Shown: positions 11,101 through 26,006, numbered from the stretch's first letter. The stretch is 64,000 bases of DNA from Cinnamomum chago (GCA_038049695.1 CP142452.1:52224501-52288500), one strand, 5' to 3'. Program-made: numbers and translations. Notes: generated from the sequence alone by a model not told the origin.

Positions 11101-13186
11101 TCGAAATGCATATGAATTGGTTTTTCTCTCTTGTTAAATCTCTTGGAACTCTTGGGAATGTATGCATTTTATTTAGTCAAGTTTGTTCATATGGTTTTAT
11201 AAGGAATGAGGTTGGATTGGCTATTCATGGTTATGTTATAAGTCACATTGACTTGAATTGATACTCATTTAAAGAGGTGTTTGAATTTAATTGTTCATTG
11301 GAGTTTAATGAGGATTTGAAGTGATTTTGGAAGAGAAATGCAAGTGGATGGTTTGAATGTTATTAAGTTTTATGAGAAAATCTTAAGTTTTATTACTTGT
11401 TCTTGATCATTGGATACATGTTTGCACATATGCTTCTTGTCACATTTCTATTGATTTCGAAATGCATATGAATTGGTTTTTCTCTCTTGTTAAATCTCTT
11501 GGAACTCTTGGGAATGTCTGCATTTTATTTAGTCAAGTTTGTTCATATGGTTTTATAAGGAATGAGGTTGGATTGGCTATTCATGGTTATGTTATAAGTC
11601 ACATTGACTTGAATTGATACTCATTTAAAGAGGTGTTTGAATTTAATTGTTCATTGGAGTTTAATGAGGATTTGAAGTGATTTTGGAAGAGAAATGCAAG
11701 TGGATGGTTTGAATGTTATTAAAACTTTATGAGAAACTCTTAAGTTTTATTACTTGTTCTTGATCATTGGATACATGTTTGCACATATGCATCTTGTCAC
11801 TTTTCTATTGATTTCGAAATGCATATGAATTGGTTTTTCTCTCTTGTTAAATCTCTTGGAACTCTTGGGAATGTCTGCATTTTATTTAGTCAAGTTTGTT
11901 CATATGGTTTTATAAGGAATGAGGTTGGATTGGCTATTCATGGTTATGTTATAAGTCACATTGACTTGAAATGAAACTCATTTGAAGAGGTGTTTGAATT
12001 TAAGTGTTCATTGGAGTTTAATGAGGATTTGAAGTGATTTTGGAAGAGAAATGCAAGTGGATGGTTTGAATGTTATTAAAACTTTATGAGAAACTCTTAA
12101 GTTTTATTACTTGTTCTTGATCATTGGATACATGTTTGCACATATGCTTCTTGTCACATTTCTATTGATTTCGAAATGCATATGAATTGGTTTTTCTCTC
12201 TTGTTAAATCTCTTGGAACTCTTGGGAATGTATGCATTTTATTTAGTCAAGTTTGTTCATATGGTTTTATAAGGAATGAGGTTGGATTGGCTATTCATGG
12301 TTATGTTATAAGTCACATTGACTTGAATTGATACTCATTTAAAGAGGTGTTTGAATTTAATTGTTCATTGGAGTTTAATGAGGATTTGAAGTGATTTTGG
12401 AAGACAAATGCAAGTAGATGGTTTGAATGTTATTAAGTTTTATGAGAAAATCTTAAGTTTTATTACTTGTTCTTGATCATTGGATACATGTTTGCACATA
12501 TGCTTCTTGTCACATTTCTATTGATTTCGAAATGCATATGAATTGGTTTTTCTCTCTTGTTAAATCTCTTGGAACTCTTGGGAATGTATGCATTTTATTT
12601 AGTCAAGTTTGTTCATATGGTTTTATAAGGAATGAGGTTGGATTTGCTATTCATGGTTATGTTATAAGTCACATTGACTTGAATTGATACTCATTTAAAG
12701 AGGTGTTTGAATTTAATTGTTCATTGGAGTTTAATGAGGATTTGAAGTGATTTTGGAAGAGAAATGCAAGTGGATGGTTTGAATGTTATTAAGTTTTATG
12801 AGAAAATCTTAAGTTTTATTACTTGTTCTTGATCATTGGATACATGTTTGCACATATGCTTCTTGTCACATTTCTATTGATTTCGAAATGCATATGAATT
12901 GGTTTTTCTCTCTTGTTAAATCTCTTGGAACTCTTGGGAATGTATGCATTTTATTTAGTCAAGTTTGTTCATATGGTTTTATAAGGAATGAGGTTGGATT
13001 GGCTATTCATGGTTATGTTATAAGTCACATTGACTTGAATTGATACTCATTTAAAGAGGTGTTTGAATTTAATTGTTCATTGGAGTTTAATGAGGATTTG
13101 AAGTGATTTTGGAAGAGAAATGCAAGTGGATGGTTTGAATGTTATTAAGTTTTATGAGAAAATCTTAAGTTTTATTACTTGTTCTT
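8198..13186 (+). repeat. 14-monomer higher-order repeat, copy 2
   Basis: This is the second full copy of the block at 714-5702, offset by 7484 bp (21 monomers) and also 4989 bp long. I compared all fourteen monomers at every diagnostic site and found no difference, including private marks such as CATAGTTAT, AGGGATGAGG, AAGTAGATGG and GGATTTGCT. Identity stops at the monomer boundaries at both ends: the preceding monomers differ (358 against 7842), and so do the following ones (5703 against 13187). Such identity in an array whose other copies have diverged means a very recent event or a duplicated assembly path. Confidence 0.92.
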
Positions 13187-16100
13187 GATCATTGGATACA
13201 TGTTTGCACATATGCTTCTTGTCACATTTCTATTGATTTCGAAATGCATATGAATTGGTTTTTCTCTCTTGTTAAATCTCTTGGAATTCTAGGGAATGTA
13301 TGCATTTTATTTAGTCAAGTTTGTTCATATGGTTTTATAAGGAATGAGGTTGGATTGGCTATTCATGGTTATGTTATAAGTCACATTGACTTGAATTGAT
13401 ACTCATTTAAAGAGGTGTTTGAATTTAATTGTTCATTTGAGTTTAATGAGGATTTGAAGTGATTTTGGAAGAGAAATGCAGGTGGATGGTTTGAATGTTA
13501 TTAAGTTTTATGAGAAAATCTTAAGCTTTATTACTTGTTCTTGATCATTGGATACATGTTTGCACATATGCTTCTTGTCACATTTCTATTGATTTCGAAA
13601 TGCATATGAATTGGTTTTTCTCTCTTGTTAAATCTCTTGGAACTCTTGGGAATGTATGCATTTTATTTAGTCAAGTTTGTTCATATGGTTTTATAAGGAA
13701 TGAGGTTGGATTGGCTATTCATGGTTATGTTATAAGTCACATTGACTTGAATTGAAACTCATTTGAAGAGGTGTTTGAATTTAATTGTTCATTGGAGTTT
13801 AATGAGGATTTGAAGTGATTTTGGAAGAGAAATGCAGGTGGATGGTTTGAATGTTATTAAGTTTTATGAGAAAATCTTAAGTTTTATTACTTGTTCTTGA
13901 TCGTTGGATACATGTTTGCACATATGCTTCTTGTCACATTTCTATTGATTTCGAAATGCATATGAATTGGTTTTTCTCTCTTGTTAAATCTCTTGGAACT
14001 CTTGGGAATGTATGCATTTTATTTAGTCAAGTTTGTTCATATGGTTTTATAAGGAATGAGGTTGGATTGGCTATTCAAGGTTATGTTATAAGTCACATTG
14101 ACTTGAATTGATACTCATTTAAAGAGGTGTTTGAATTTAATTGTTCATTGGAGATTAATGAGGATTTGAAGTGATTTTGGAAGAGAAATGCAAGTGGATG
14201 GTTTGAATGTTATTAAGTTTTATGAGAAAATCTTAAGTTTTATTACTTGTTCTTGATCATTGGATATATGTTTGCACATATGCTTCTTGTCACATTTCTA
14301 TTGATTTTGGAAATGCATATGAATTGGTTTTTCTCTCTTGTTAAATCTCTTGGAACTCTTGGGAATGTATGCATTTTATTTAGTCAAGTTTGTTTATATG
14401 GTTTTATAAGGAATGAGGTTGGATTGGCTATTCATGGTTATGTTATAAGTCACATTGACTTGAATTGATACTCATTTAAAGAGGTGTTTGAATTTAATTG
14501 TTCATTGGAGTTTAATGAGGATTTGAAGTGATTTTGGAAGACAAATGCAGGTGGATGGTTTGAATGTTATTAAGTTTTATGAGAAAATCTTAAGTTTTAT
14601 TACTTGTTCTTGATCTTTGGATACATGTTTGCAAATATGCTTCTTGTCACATTTCTATTGATTTCGAAATGCATATGAATTGGTTTTTCTCTCTTGTTAA
14701 ATCTCTTGGAACTCTTGGGAATGTATGCATTTTATTTAGTCAAGTTTGTTCATATGGTTTTATAAGGAATGAGGTTGGATTGGCTATTCATGGTTATGTT
14801 ATAAGTCACATTGACTTGAATTGATACTCATTTAAAGAGGTGTTTGAATTTAATTGTTCATTGGAGTTTAATGAGGATTTGAAGTGATTTTGGAAGAGAA
14901 ATGCAAGTGGATGGTTTGAATGTTATTAAGTTTTATGAGAAAATCTTAAGTTTTATTACTTGTTCTTGATCATTGGATACATGTTTGCACATATGCTTCT
15001 TGTCACATTTCTATTGATTTCGAAATGCATATGAATTGGTTTTTCTCTCTTGTTAAATCTCTTGGAACTCTTGGGAATGTATGCATTTTATTTAGTCAAG
15101 TTTGTTCATATGGTTTTATAAGGAATGAGGTTGGATTGGCTATTCATGGTTATGTTATAAGTCACATTGACTTGAATTGATACTCATTTAAAGAGGTGTT
15201 TCAATTTAAGTGTTCATTGGAGTTTAATGAGGATTTGAAGTGATTTTGGAAGAGAAATGCAAGTGGATGGTTTGAATGTTATTAAAACTTTATGAGATAA
15301 TCTTAAGTTTTATTACTTGTTCTTGATCATTGGATACATGTTCGCACATATGCTTCTTGTCACATTTCTATTGATTTCGAAATGCATATGAATTGGTTTT
15401 TCTCTCTTGTTAAATCTCTTGGAACTCTTGGGAATGTCTGCATTTTATTTAGTCAAGTTTGTTCATATGGTTTTATAAGGAATGAGGTTGGATTGGCTAT
15501 TCATGGTTATGTTATAAGTCACATTGACTTGAATTGATACTCATTTAAAGAGGTGTTTGAATTTAATTGTTCATTGGAGTTTAATGAGGATTTGAAGTGA
15601 TTTCGGAAGACAAATGCAAGTTGATGGTTTGAATGTTATTAAGTTTTATGAGAAAATCTTAAGTTTTATTACTTGTTCTTGATCGTTGGATACATGTTTG
15701 CACATATGCTTCTTGTCACATTTCTATTGATTTCGAAATGCATATGAATTGGTTTTTCTCTCTTGTTAAATTTCTTGGAACTCTTGGGAATGTATGCATT
15801 TTATTTAGTCAAGTTTGTTCATATGGTTTTATAAGGAATGAGGTTGGATTGGCTATTCATGGTTATGTTATAAGTCACATTGACTTGAATTGATACTCAT
15901 TTAAAGAGGTGTTTGAATTTAATTGTTCATTGGAGTTTAATGAGGATTTTAAGTGATTTTGGAAGAGAAATGCAAGTGGATGGTTTGAATGTTATTAAGT
16001 TTTATGAGAAAATCTTAAGTTTTATTACTTGTTCTTGATCATTGGATACATGTTTGCACATATGCTTCTTGTCACATTTCTATTGATTTCGAAATGCATA

Positions 16101-18172
16101 TGAATTGGTTTTTCTCTCTTGTTAAATCTCTTGGAACTCTTGGGAATGTCTGCATTTTATTTAGTCAAGTTTGTTCATATGGTTTTATAAGGAATGAGGT
16201 TGGATTGGCTATTCACGGTTATGTTATAAGTCACATTGACTTGAATTGATACTCATTTAAAGAGGTGTTTGAATTTAATTGTTCATTGGAGTTTAATGAG
16301 GATTTGAAGTGATTTCGGAAGAGAAATGCAAGTTGATGGTTTGAATGTTATTAAGTTTTATGAGAAAATCTTAAGTTTTATTACTTGTTCTTGATCGTTG
16401 GATACATGTTTGCACATATGCTTCTTGTCACATTTCTATTGATTTCGAAATGCATATGAATTGGTTTTTCTCTCTTGTTAAATCTCTTGGAACTCTTGGG
16501 AATGTATGCATTTTATTTAGTCAAGTTTGTTCATAAGGTTTTATAAGGAATGAGGTTGGATTGGCTATTCATGGTTATGTTATAAGTCACATTGACTTGA
16601 ATTGATACTCATTTAAAGAGGTGTTTGAATTTAATTGTTCATTGGAGTTTAATGAGGATTTTAAGTGATTTTGGAAGAGAAATGCAAGTGGATGGTTTGA
16701 ATGTTATTAAGTTTTATGAGAAAATCTTAAGTTTTATTACTTGTTCTTGATCATTGGATACATGTTTGCACATATGCTTCTTGTCACATTTCTATTGATT
16801 TCGAAATGCATATGAATTGGTTTTTCTCTCTTGTTAAATCTCTTGGAACTCTTGGGAATGTCTGCATTTTATTTAGTCAAGTTTGTTCATATGGTTTTAT
16901 AAGGAATGAGGTTGGATTGGCTATTCATGGTTATGTTATAAGTCACATTGACTTGAATTGATACTCATTTAAAGAGGTGTTTGAATTTAATTGTTCATTG
17001 GAGTTTAATGAGGATTTGAAGTGATTTTGGAAGAGAAATGCAAGTGGATGGTTTGAATGTTATTAAGTTTTATGAGAAAATCTTAAGTTTTATTACTTGT
17101 TCTTGATCATTGGATACATGTTTGCACATATGCTTCTTGTCACATTTCTATTGATTTCGAAATGCATATGAATTGGTTTTTCTCTCTTGTTAAATCTCTT
17201 GGAACTCTTGGGAATGTCTGCATTTTATTTAGTCAAGTTTGTTCATATGGTTTTATAAGGAATGAGGTTGGATTGGCTATTCATGGTTATGTTATAAGTC
17301 ACATTGACTTGAATTGATACTCATTTAAAGAGGTGTTTGAATTTAATTGTTCATTGGAGTTTAATGAGGATTTGAAGTGATTTCGGAAGAGAAATGCAAG
17401 TTGATGGTTTGAATGTTATTAAGTTTTATGAGAAAATCTTAAGTTTTATTACTTGTTCTTGATCGTTGGATACATGTTTGCACATATGCTTCTTGTCACA
17501 TTTCTATTGATTTCGAAATGCATATGAATTGGTTTTTCTCTCTTGTTAAATCTCTTGGAACTCTTGGGCATGTATGCATTTTATTTAGTCAAGTTTGTTC
17601 ATAAGGTTTTATAAGGAATGAGGTTGGATTGGCTATTCATGGTTATGTTATAAGTCACATTGACTTGAATTGATACTCATTTAAAGAGGTGTTTGAATTT
17701 AATTGTTCATTGGAGTTTAATGAGGATTTGAAGTGATTTTGGAAGAGAAATGCAAGTGGATGGTTTGAATGTTATTAAGTTTTATGAGAAAATCTTAAGT
17801 TTTATTACTTGTTCTTGATCATTGGATACATGTTTGCACATATGCTTCTTGTCACATTTCTATTGATTTCGAAATGCATATGAATTGGTTTTTCTCTCTT
17901 GTTAAATCTCTTGGAACTCTTGGGAATGTCTGCATTTTATTTAGTCAAGTTTGTTCATATGGTTTTATAAGGAATGAGGTTGGATTGGCTATTCATGGTT
18001 ATGTTATAAGTCACATTGACTTGAATTGATACTCATTTAAAGAGGTGTTTGAATTTAATTGTTCATTGGAGTTTAATGAGGATTTGAAGTGATTTTGGAA
18101 GAGAAATGCAAGTGGATGGTTTGATTGTTATTAAGTTTTATGAGAAAATCTTAAGTTTTATTACTTGTTCTT
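13187..18172 (+). repeat. Mosaic block of 14 monomers, related to 32417-37400
   Basis: The block opens with a five-monomer cassette: GGAATTCTAGG with AAGCTTTA (13187), GAATTGAAAC (13543), GATCG with ATTCAAGG (13899), the +1 TTTTGG monomer with GTTTATATGG (14255), and GATCTTTGG with GCAAATATG (14612). Monomers from 15325 to 17817 then mix two forms: GATCG monomers, often with GATTTTAAG or CATAAGG, and GTCTGC monomers, often with TTTCGG and AAGTTGATGG. The first five and last six monomers correspond in order to those at 32417-34196 and 35265-37400, 54 monomers away. The middle of the two blocks matches poorly. Confidence 0.8.
14255..14611 (+). repeat. Example of the +1 TTTTGG monomer class (8 copies)
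   Basis: In this class the TTTCGAAATG word becomes TTTTGGAAATG. This adds one base and removes both the usual CpG and the TTCGAA palindrome. Copies start at 714, 5703, 8198, 14255, 23514, 29924, 33484 and 62676. The added base joins two reading phases and opens a frame of about 73 codons from a TTG (first ATG at codon 8) to the TGA in GAATTGATAC, or in GAAATGAAAC for the last copy. In the copy at 23514 the same frame is closed by GTTGATATGG, which creates TGA. I do not call a gene: no copy shows promoter or splice structure, and the protein is just the repeat read through. Confidence 0.88.
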
Positions 18173-21100
18173 GATCATTGGATACATGTTTGCACATATG
18201 CTTCTTGTCACATTTCTATTGATTTCGAAATGCATATGAATTGGTTTTTCTCTCTTGTTAAATCTCTTGGAACTCTTGGGAATGTATGCATTTTATTTAG
18301 TCAAGTTTGTTCATATGGTTTTATAAGGAATGAGGTTGGATTGGCTATTCATGGTTATGTTATAAGTCACATTGACTTGAATTGATACTCATTTAAAGAG
18401 GTGTTTGAATTTATTTGTTCATTGGAGTTTATTGAGGATTTGAAGTGATTTTGGAAGAGAAATGCAGGTGGATGGTTTGAATGTTATTAAGTTTTATGAG
18501 AAAATTTTAAGTTTTATTACTTGTTCTTGATCATTGGATACATGTTTGCACATATGCTTCTTGTCACATTTCTATTGATTTCGAAATGCATTTGAATTGG
18601 TTTTTCTCTCTTGTTAAATCTCTTGGAACTCTTGGGAATGTATGCATTTTATTTAGTCAAGTTTGTTCATATGGTTTTATAAGGAATGAGGTTGGATTGG
18701 CTATTCATGGTTATGTTATAAGTCACATTGACTTGAATTAATACTAATTTAAAGAGGTGTTTGAATTTAATTGTTCATTTGAGTTTAATAAGGATTTGAA
18801 GTGATTTGGGATGAGAAATGCAAGTGGATGGTTTGAATGTTATTAAGTTTTAATAAAAAATCTTAAGTTTTATTACTTGTTCTTGATCATTGCATACATG
18901 TTTGCACATATGCTTCTTGTCACATTTCTATTGATTTCGAAATGCATATGAATTGGTTTTTCTCTCTTGTTAAATCTCTTGGAACTCTTGGGAATGTATG
19001 CATTTTATTTAGTCAAGTTTGTTCATATGGTTTTATAAGGAATGAGGTTGGATTGGCTATTCATGGTTATGTTATAAGTCACATTGACTTGAATTGATAC
19101 TCATTTAAAGAGGTGTTTGAATTTAATTGTTCATTGGAGTTTAATGAGGATTTGATGTGATTTTGGAATAGAAATGCAAGTGGATGGTTTGAATGTTATT
19201 AAGTTTTATGAGAAAATCTTAAGTTTTATTACTTGTTCTTGATCATTGGATACATGTTTGCACATATGCTTCTTGTCACATTTCTATTGATTTCGAAATG
19301 CATATGAATTGGTTTTTCTCTCTTGTTAAATCTCTTGGAACTCTTGGGAATGTATGCATTTTATTTAGTCAAGTTTGTTCATATGGTTTTATAAGGAATG
19401 AGGTTGGATTGGCTATTCATGGTTATGTTATAAGTCACATTTACTTGAATTGATACTCATTTAAAGAGGTGTTTGAATTTAATTGTTCATTGGAGTTGAA
19501 TGAGGATTTGAAGTGATTTTGGAAGAGAAATGCAGGTGGATGGTTTGAATGTTATTAAGTTTTATGAGAAAATCTTAAGTTTTATTACTTGTTCTTTATC
19601 ATTGGATACATGTTTGCACATATGCTTCTTGTCACATTTCTATTGATTTCGAAATGCATATGAATTGGTTTTTCTCTCTTGTTAAATCTCTTGGAACTCT
19701 TGGGAATGTATGCATTTTATTTAGTCAAGTTTGTTCATATGGTTTTATAAGGAATGAGGTTGGATTGGCTATTCATGGTTATGTTATAAGTCACATTGAC
19801 TTGAATTGATACTCATTTAAAGAGGTGTTTGAATTTAATTGTTCATTGGAGTTTAATGAGGATTTGAAGTGATTTTGGAAGAGAAATGCAGGTGGATGGT
19901 TTGAATGTTATTAAGTTTTATGAGAAAATCTTAAGTTTTATTACTTGTTCTTGATCATTGGATACATGTTTGCACATATGCTTCTTGTCACATTTCTATT
20001 GATTTCGAAATGCATATGAATTGGTTTTTCTCTCTTGTTAAATCTCTTGGAACTCTTGGGAATGTATGCATTTTATTTAGTCAAGTTTGTTCATATTGTT
20101 TTATAAGGAATGAGGTTGGATTGGCTATTCATGGTTATGTTATAAGTCACATTGACTTGAATTGATACTCATTTAAAGAGGTTGTTGAATTTAATTGTTC
20201 ATTAGAGTTTAATGAGGATTTGAAGTGATTTTGGAAGAGAAACGCAGGTCGATGGTTTGAATGTTATTAAGTTTTTTGAGAAAATCTTAAGTTTTATTAC
20301 TTGTTCTTGATCATTGGATACATGTTTGCACATATGCTTCTTGTCACATTTCTATTGATTTCGAAATGCATATAATTTGGTTTTTCTCTCTTGTTAAATC
20401 TCTTGGAACTCTTGGGAATGTATGCATTTTATTTAGTGAAGTTTGTTCATATGGTTTTATAAGGAATGAGGTTGGATTGGCTATTCATGGTTATGTTATA
20501 AGTCACATTGACTTGAATTGATACTCATTTAAAGAGGTGTTTGAATTTAATTGTTCATTGGAGTTTAATGAGGATTTGAAGTGATTTTGGAAGAGAAATG
20601 CAAGTGGATGGTTTGAATGTTATTAAGTTTTATGAGAAAATCTTAAGTTTTATTACTTGTTCTTGATCATTGGATACATGTTTGCACATATGCTTCTTGT
20701 CACATTTCTATTGATTTCGAAATGCATATGAATTGGTTTTTCTCTCTTGTTAAATCTCTTGGAACTCTTGGGAATGTATGCATTTTATTTAGTGAAGTTT
20801 GTTCATATGGTTTTATAAGGAATGAGGTTGGATTGGCTATTCATGGTTATGTTATAAGTCACATTGACTTGAATTGATACTCATTTAAAGAGGTGTTTGA
20901 ATTTAATTGTTCATTGGAGTTTAATGAGGATTTGAAGTGATTTTGGAAGAGAAATGCAGGTGGATGGTTTGAATGTTATTAAGTTTTATGAGAAAATCTT
21001 AAGTTTTATTACTTGTTCTTGATCATTGGATATATGTTTGCACATATGCTTCTTGTCACATTTCTATTGATTTCGAAATGCATATGAATTGGTTTTTCTC

Positions 21101-24100
21101 TCTTGTTAAATCTCTTGGAACTCTTGGGAATGTATGCATTTTATTTAGTCAAGTTTGTTCATATGGTTTTATAAGGAATGAGGTTGGATTGGCTATTCAT
21201 GGTTATGTTATAAGTCACATTGACTTGAATTGATACTCATTTAAAGAGGTGTTTCAATTTAATTGTTCATTGGAGTTTAATGAGGATTTGAAGTGATTTT
21301 GGAAGAGAAATGCAAGTGGATGGTTTGAATGTTATTAAAACTTTATGAGATAATCTTAAGTTTTATTACTTGTTCTTGATCATTGGATACATGTTCGCAC
21401 ATATGCTTCTTGTCACATTTCTATTGATTTCGAAATGCATATGAATTGGTTTTTCTCTCTTGTTAAATCTCTTGGAATTCTTGGGAATGTATGCATTTTA
21501 TTTAGTCAAGTTTGTTCATATGGTTTTATAAGGAATGAGGTTGGATTGGGTATTCATGGTTATGTTATAAGTCACATTGACTTGAATTGATACTCATTTA
21601 AAGAGGTGTTTGAATTTAATTGTTCATTGGAGTTTAATGAGGATTTGAAGTGATTTTGGAAGAGAAATGCAAGTGGATGGTTTGAATGTTATTAAGTTTT
21701 ATGAGAAAATCTTAAGTTTTATTACTTGTTCTTGATCATTGGATACATGTTTGCACATATGCTTCTTGTCACATTTCTATTGATTTCGAAATGCATATGA
21801 ATTGGTTTTTCTCTCTTGTTAAATCTCTTGGAATTCTTGGGAATGTATGCATTTTATTTAGTCAAGTTTGTTCATATGGTTTTATAAGGAATGAGGTTGG
21901 ATTGGCTATTCATGGTTATGTTATAAGTCACATTGACTTGAATTGATACTCATTTAAAGAGGTGTTTGAATTTAATTGTTCATTGGAGTTTAATGAGGAT
22001 TTGAAGTGATTTTGGAAGAGAAATGCAGGTGGATGGTTTGAATGTTATTAAGTTTTATGAGAAAATCTTAAGTTTTATTACTTGTTCTTGATCATTGGAT
22101 ACATGTTTGCACATATGCTTCTTGTCACATTTCTATTGATTTCGAAATGCATATGAATTGGTTTTTCTCTCTTGTTAAATCTCTTGGAACTCTTGGGAAT
22201 GTATGCATTTTATTTAGTCAAGTTTGTTCATATGGTTTTATAAGGAATGAGGTTGGATTGGCTATTCATGGTTATGTTATAAGTCACATTGACTTGAATT
22301 GATACTCATTTAAAGAGGTGTTTGAATTTAATTGTTCATTGGAGTTTAATGAGGATTTGAAGTGATTTTGGAAGAGAAATGCAAGTGGATGGTTTGAATG
22401 TTATTAAGTTTTATGAGAAAATCTTAAGTTTTATTACTTGTTCTTGATCATTGGATACATGTTTGCACATATGCTTCTTGTCACATTTCTATTGATTTCG
22501 AAATGCATATGAATTGGTTTTTCTCTCTTGTTAAATCTCTTGGAATTCTAGGGAATGTATGCATTTTATTTAGTCAAGTTTGTTCATATGGTTTTATAAG
22601 GAATGAGGTTGGATTGGCTATTCATGGTTATGTTATAAGTCACATTGACTTGAATTGATACTCATTTAAAGAGGTGTTTGAATTTAATTGTTCATTTGAG
22701 TTTAATGAGGATTTGAAGTGATTTTGGAAGAGAAATGCAGGTGGATGGTTTGAATGTTATTAAGTTTTATGAGAAAATCTTAAGTTTTATTACTTGTTCT
22801 TGATCATTGGATACATGTTTGCACATATGCTTCTTGTCACATTTCTATTGATTTCGAAATGCATATGAATTGGTTTTTCTCTCTTGTTAAATCTCTTGGA
22901 ACTCTTGGGAATGTATGCATTTTATTTAGTCAAGTTTGTTCATATGGTTTTATAAGGAATGAGGTTGGATTGGCTATTCATGGTTATGTTATAAGTCACA
23001 TTGACTTGAAATGAAACTCATTTGAAGAGGTGTTTGAATTTAATTGTTCATTGGAGTTTAATGAGGATTTGAAGTGATTTTGGAAGAGAAATGCAAGTTG
23101 ATGGTTTGAATGTTATTAAGTTTTATGGGAAAATCTTAAGTTTTATTACTTGTTCATGATCGTTGGATACATGTTTGCACATATGCTTCTTGTCACATTT
23201 CTATTGATTTCGAAATGCATATGAATTGGTTTTTCTCTCTTGTTAAATCTCTTGGAACTCTTGGGAATGTATGCATTTTATTTAGTCAAGTTTGTTCATA
23301 AGGTTTTATAAGGAATGAGGTTGGATTGGCTATTCAAGGTTATATTATAAGTCACATTGACTTGAATTGATACTCATTTAAAGAGGTGTTTGAATTTAAT
23401 TGTTCATTGGAGTTTAATGAGGATTTGAAGTGATTTTGGAAGCGAAATGCAAGTGGATGGTTTGAATGTTATTAAGTTTTATTAGAAAATCTTAAGTTTT
23501 ATTACTTGTTCTTGATCGTTGGATACATGTTTGCACATATGCTTCTTGTCACATTTCTATTGATTTTGGAAATGCATATGAATTGGTTTTTCTCTCTTGT
23601 TAAATCTCTTGGAACTCTTGGGAATGTATGCATTTTATTTAGTCAAGTTTGTTGATATGGTTTTATAAGGAATGAGGTTGGATTGGCTATTCATGGTTAT
23701 GTTATAAGTCACATTGACTTGAATTGATACTCATTTAAAGAGGTGTTTGAATTTAATTGTTCATTGGAGTTTAATGAGGATTTGAAGTGATTTTGGAAGA
23801 CAAATGCAGGTGGATGGTTTGAATGTTATTAAGTTTTATGAGAAAATCTTAAGTTTTATTACTTGTTCTTGATCATTGGATACATGTTTGCACATATGCT
23901 TCTTGTCACATTTCTATTGATTTCGAAATGCATATGAATTGGTTTTTCTCTCTTGTTAAATCTCTTGGAACTCTTGGGAATGTATGCATTTTATTTAGTC
24001 AAGTTTGTTCATATGGTTTTATAAGGAATGAGGTTGGATTGGCTATTCATGGTTATGTTATAAGTCACATTGACTTGAATTGATACTCATTTAAAGAGGT

Positions 24101-24582
24101 GTTTGAATTTAATTGTTCATTGGAGTTTAATGAGGATTTGAAGTGATTTTGGAAGAGAAATGCAAGTGGATGGTTTGAATGTTATTAAGTTTTATGAGAA
24201 AATCTTAAGTTTTATTACTTGTTCTTGATCGTTGGATACATGTTTGCACATATGCTTCTTGTCACATTTCTATTGATTTCGAAAAGCATATCAATTGGTT
24301 TTTCTCTCTTGTTAAATCTCTTGGAACTCTTGGGAATGTGTGCATTTTATTTAGTCAAGTTTGTTCATATGGTTTTATAAGGAATGAGGTTGGATTGGCT
24401 ATTCATGGTTATGTTATAAGTCACATTGACTTGAATTGATACTCATTTAAAGAGGTGTTTGAATTTAATTGTTCATTGGAGTTTAATGAGGATTTGAAGT
24501 GATTTTGGAAGAGAAATGCAAGTGGATGGTTTGAATGTTATTAAGTTTTATGAGAAAATCTTAAGTTTTATTACTTGTTCTT
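18173..24582 (+). repeat. 18-monomer higher-order repeat, copy 1
   Basis: This is the first of two tandem 6410-bp copies (18 x 356 plus two insertions). Marker order: GTTTATTGAG with AAAATTTT (18173); GAATTAATACTAATTT with TTTTAATAAAAAATC (18529); GCATACATG with GATTTGATGTG (18885); CATTTACTTG (19241); TATC in place of GATC (19597); CATATTGTTTT with AGGTTGTTGAA (19953); CATATAATTTGG with GTGAAG (20309); GTGAAG (20665); GATATATG with TTAAAACTTT (21021); GTTCGCAC with GGAATTCTT (21378); two monomers with few marks (21734 and 22090); GGAATTCTAGG (22446); GAAATGAAAC (22802); ATTCAAGG with TATATTAT (23158); the +1 TTTTGG monomer (23514); a plain copy (23871); and GAAAAGCATATCAATT (24227). The same order follows in copy 2. 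Confidence 0.88.
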
Positions 24583-26006
24583 GATCATTGGATACATGTT
24601 TGCACATATGCTTCTTGTCACATTTCTATTGATTTCGAAATGCATATGAATTGGTTTTTCTCTCTTGTTAAATCTCTTGGAACTCTTGGGAATGTATGCA
24701 TTTTATTTAGTCAAGTTTGTTCATATGGTTTTATAAGGAATGAGGTTGGATTGGCTATTCATGGTTATGTTATAAGTCACATTGACTTGAATTGATACTC
24801 ATTTAAAGAGGTGTTTGAATTTAATTGTTCATTGGAGTTTATTGAGGATTTGAAGTGATTTTGGAAGAGAAATGCAGGTGGATGGTTTGAATGTTATTAA
24901 GTTTTATGAGAAAATTTTAAGTTTTATTACTTGTTCTTGATCATTGGATACATGTTTGCACATATGCTTCTTGTCACATTTCTATTGATTTCGAAATGCA
25001 TATGAATTGGTTTTTCTCTCTTGTTAAATCTCTTGGAACTCTTGGGAATGTATGCATTTTATTTAGTCAAGTTTGTTCATATGGTTTTATAAGGAATGAG
25101 GTTGGATTGGCTATTCATGGTTATGTTATAAGTCACATTGACTTGAATTAATACTAATTTGAAGAGGTGTTTGAATTTAATTGTTCATTGGAGTTTAATG
25201 AGGATTTGAAGTGATTTTGGAAGAGAAATGCAAGTGGATGGTTTGAATGTTATTAAGTTTTAATAAAAAATCTTAAGTTTTATTACTTGTTCTTGATCGT
25301 TGGATACATGTTTGCACATATGCTTCTTGTCACATTTCTATTGATTTCGAAATGCATATGAATTGGTTTTTCTCTCTTGTTAAATCTCTTGGAACTCTTG
25401 GGAATGTATGCATTTTATTTAGTCAAGTTTGTTCATATGGTTTTATAAGGAATGAGGTTGGATTGGCTATTCATGGTTATGTTATAAGTCACATTGACTT
25501 GAATTGATACTCATTTAAAGAGGTGTTTGAATTTAATTGTTCATTGGAGTTTAATGAGGATTTGAAGTGATTTTGGAAGAGAAATGCAAGTGGATGGTTT
25601 GAATGTTATTAAGTTTTATGAGAAAATCTTAAGTTTTATTACTTGTTCTTGATCATTGGATACATGTTTGCACATATGCTTCTTGTCACATTTCTATTGA
25701 TTTCGAAATGCATATGAATTGGTTTTTCTCTCTTGTTAAATCTCTTGGAACTCTTGGGAATGTATGCATTTTATTTAGTCAAGTTTGTTCATATGGTTTT
25801 ATAAGGAATGAGGTTGGATTGGCTATTCATGGTTATGTTATAAGTCACATTTACTTGAATTGATACTCATTTAAAGAGGTGTTTGAATTTAATTGTTCAT
25901 TGGAGTTTAATGAGGATTTGAAGTGATTTTTGAAGAGAAATGCAGGTGGATGGTTTGAATGTTATTAAGTTTTATGTGAAAATCTTAAGTTTTATTACTT
26001 GTTCTT

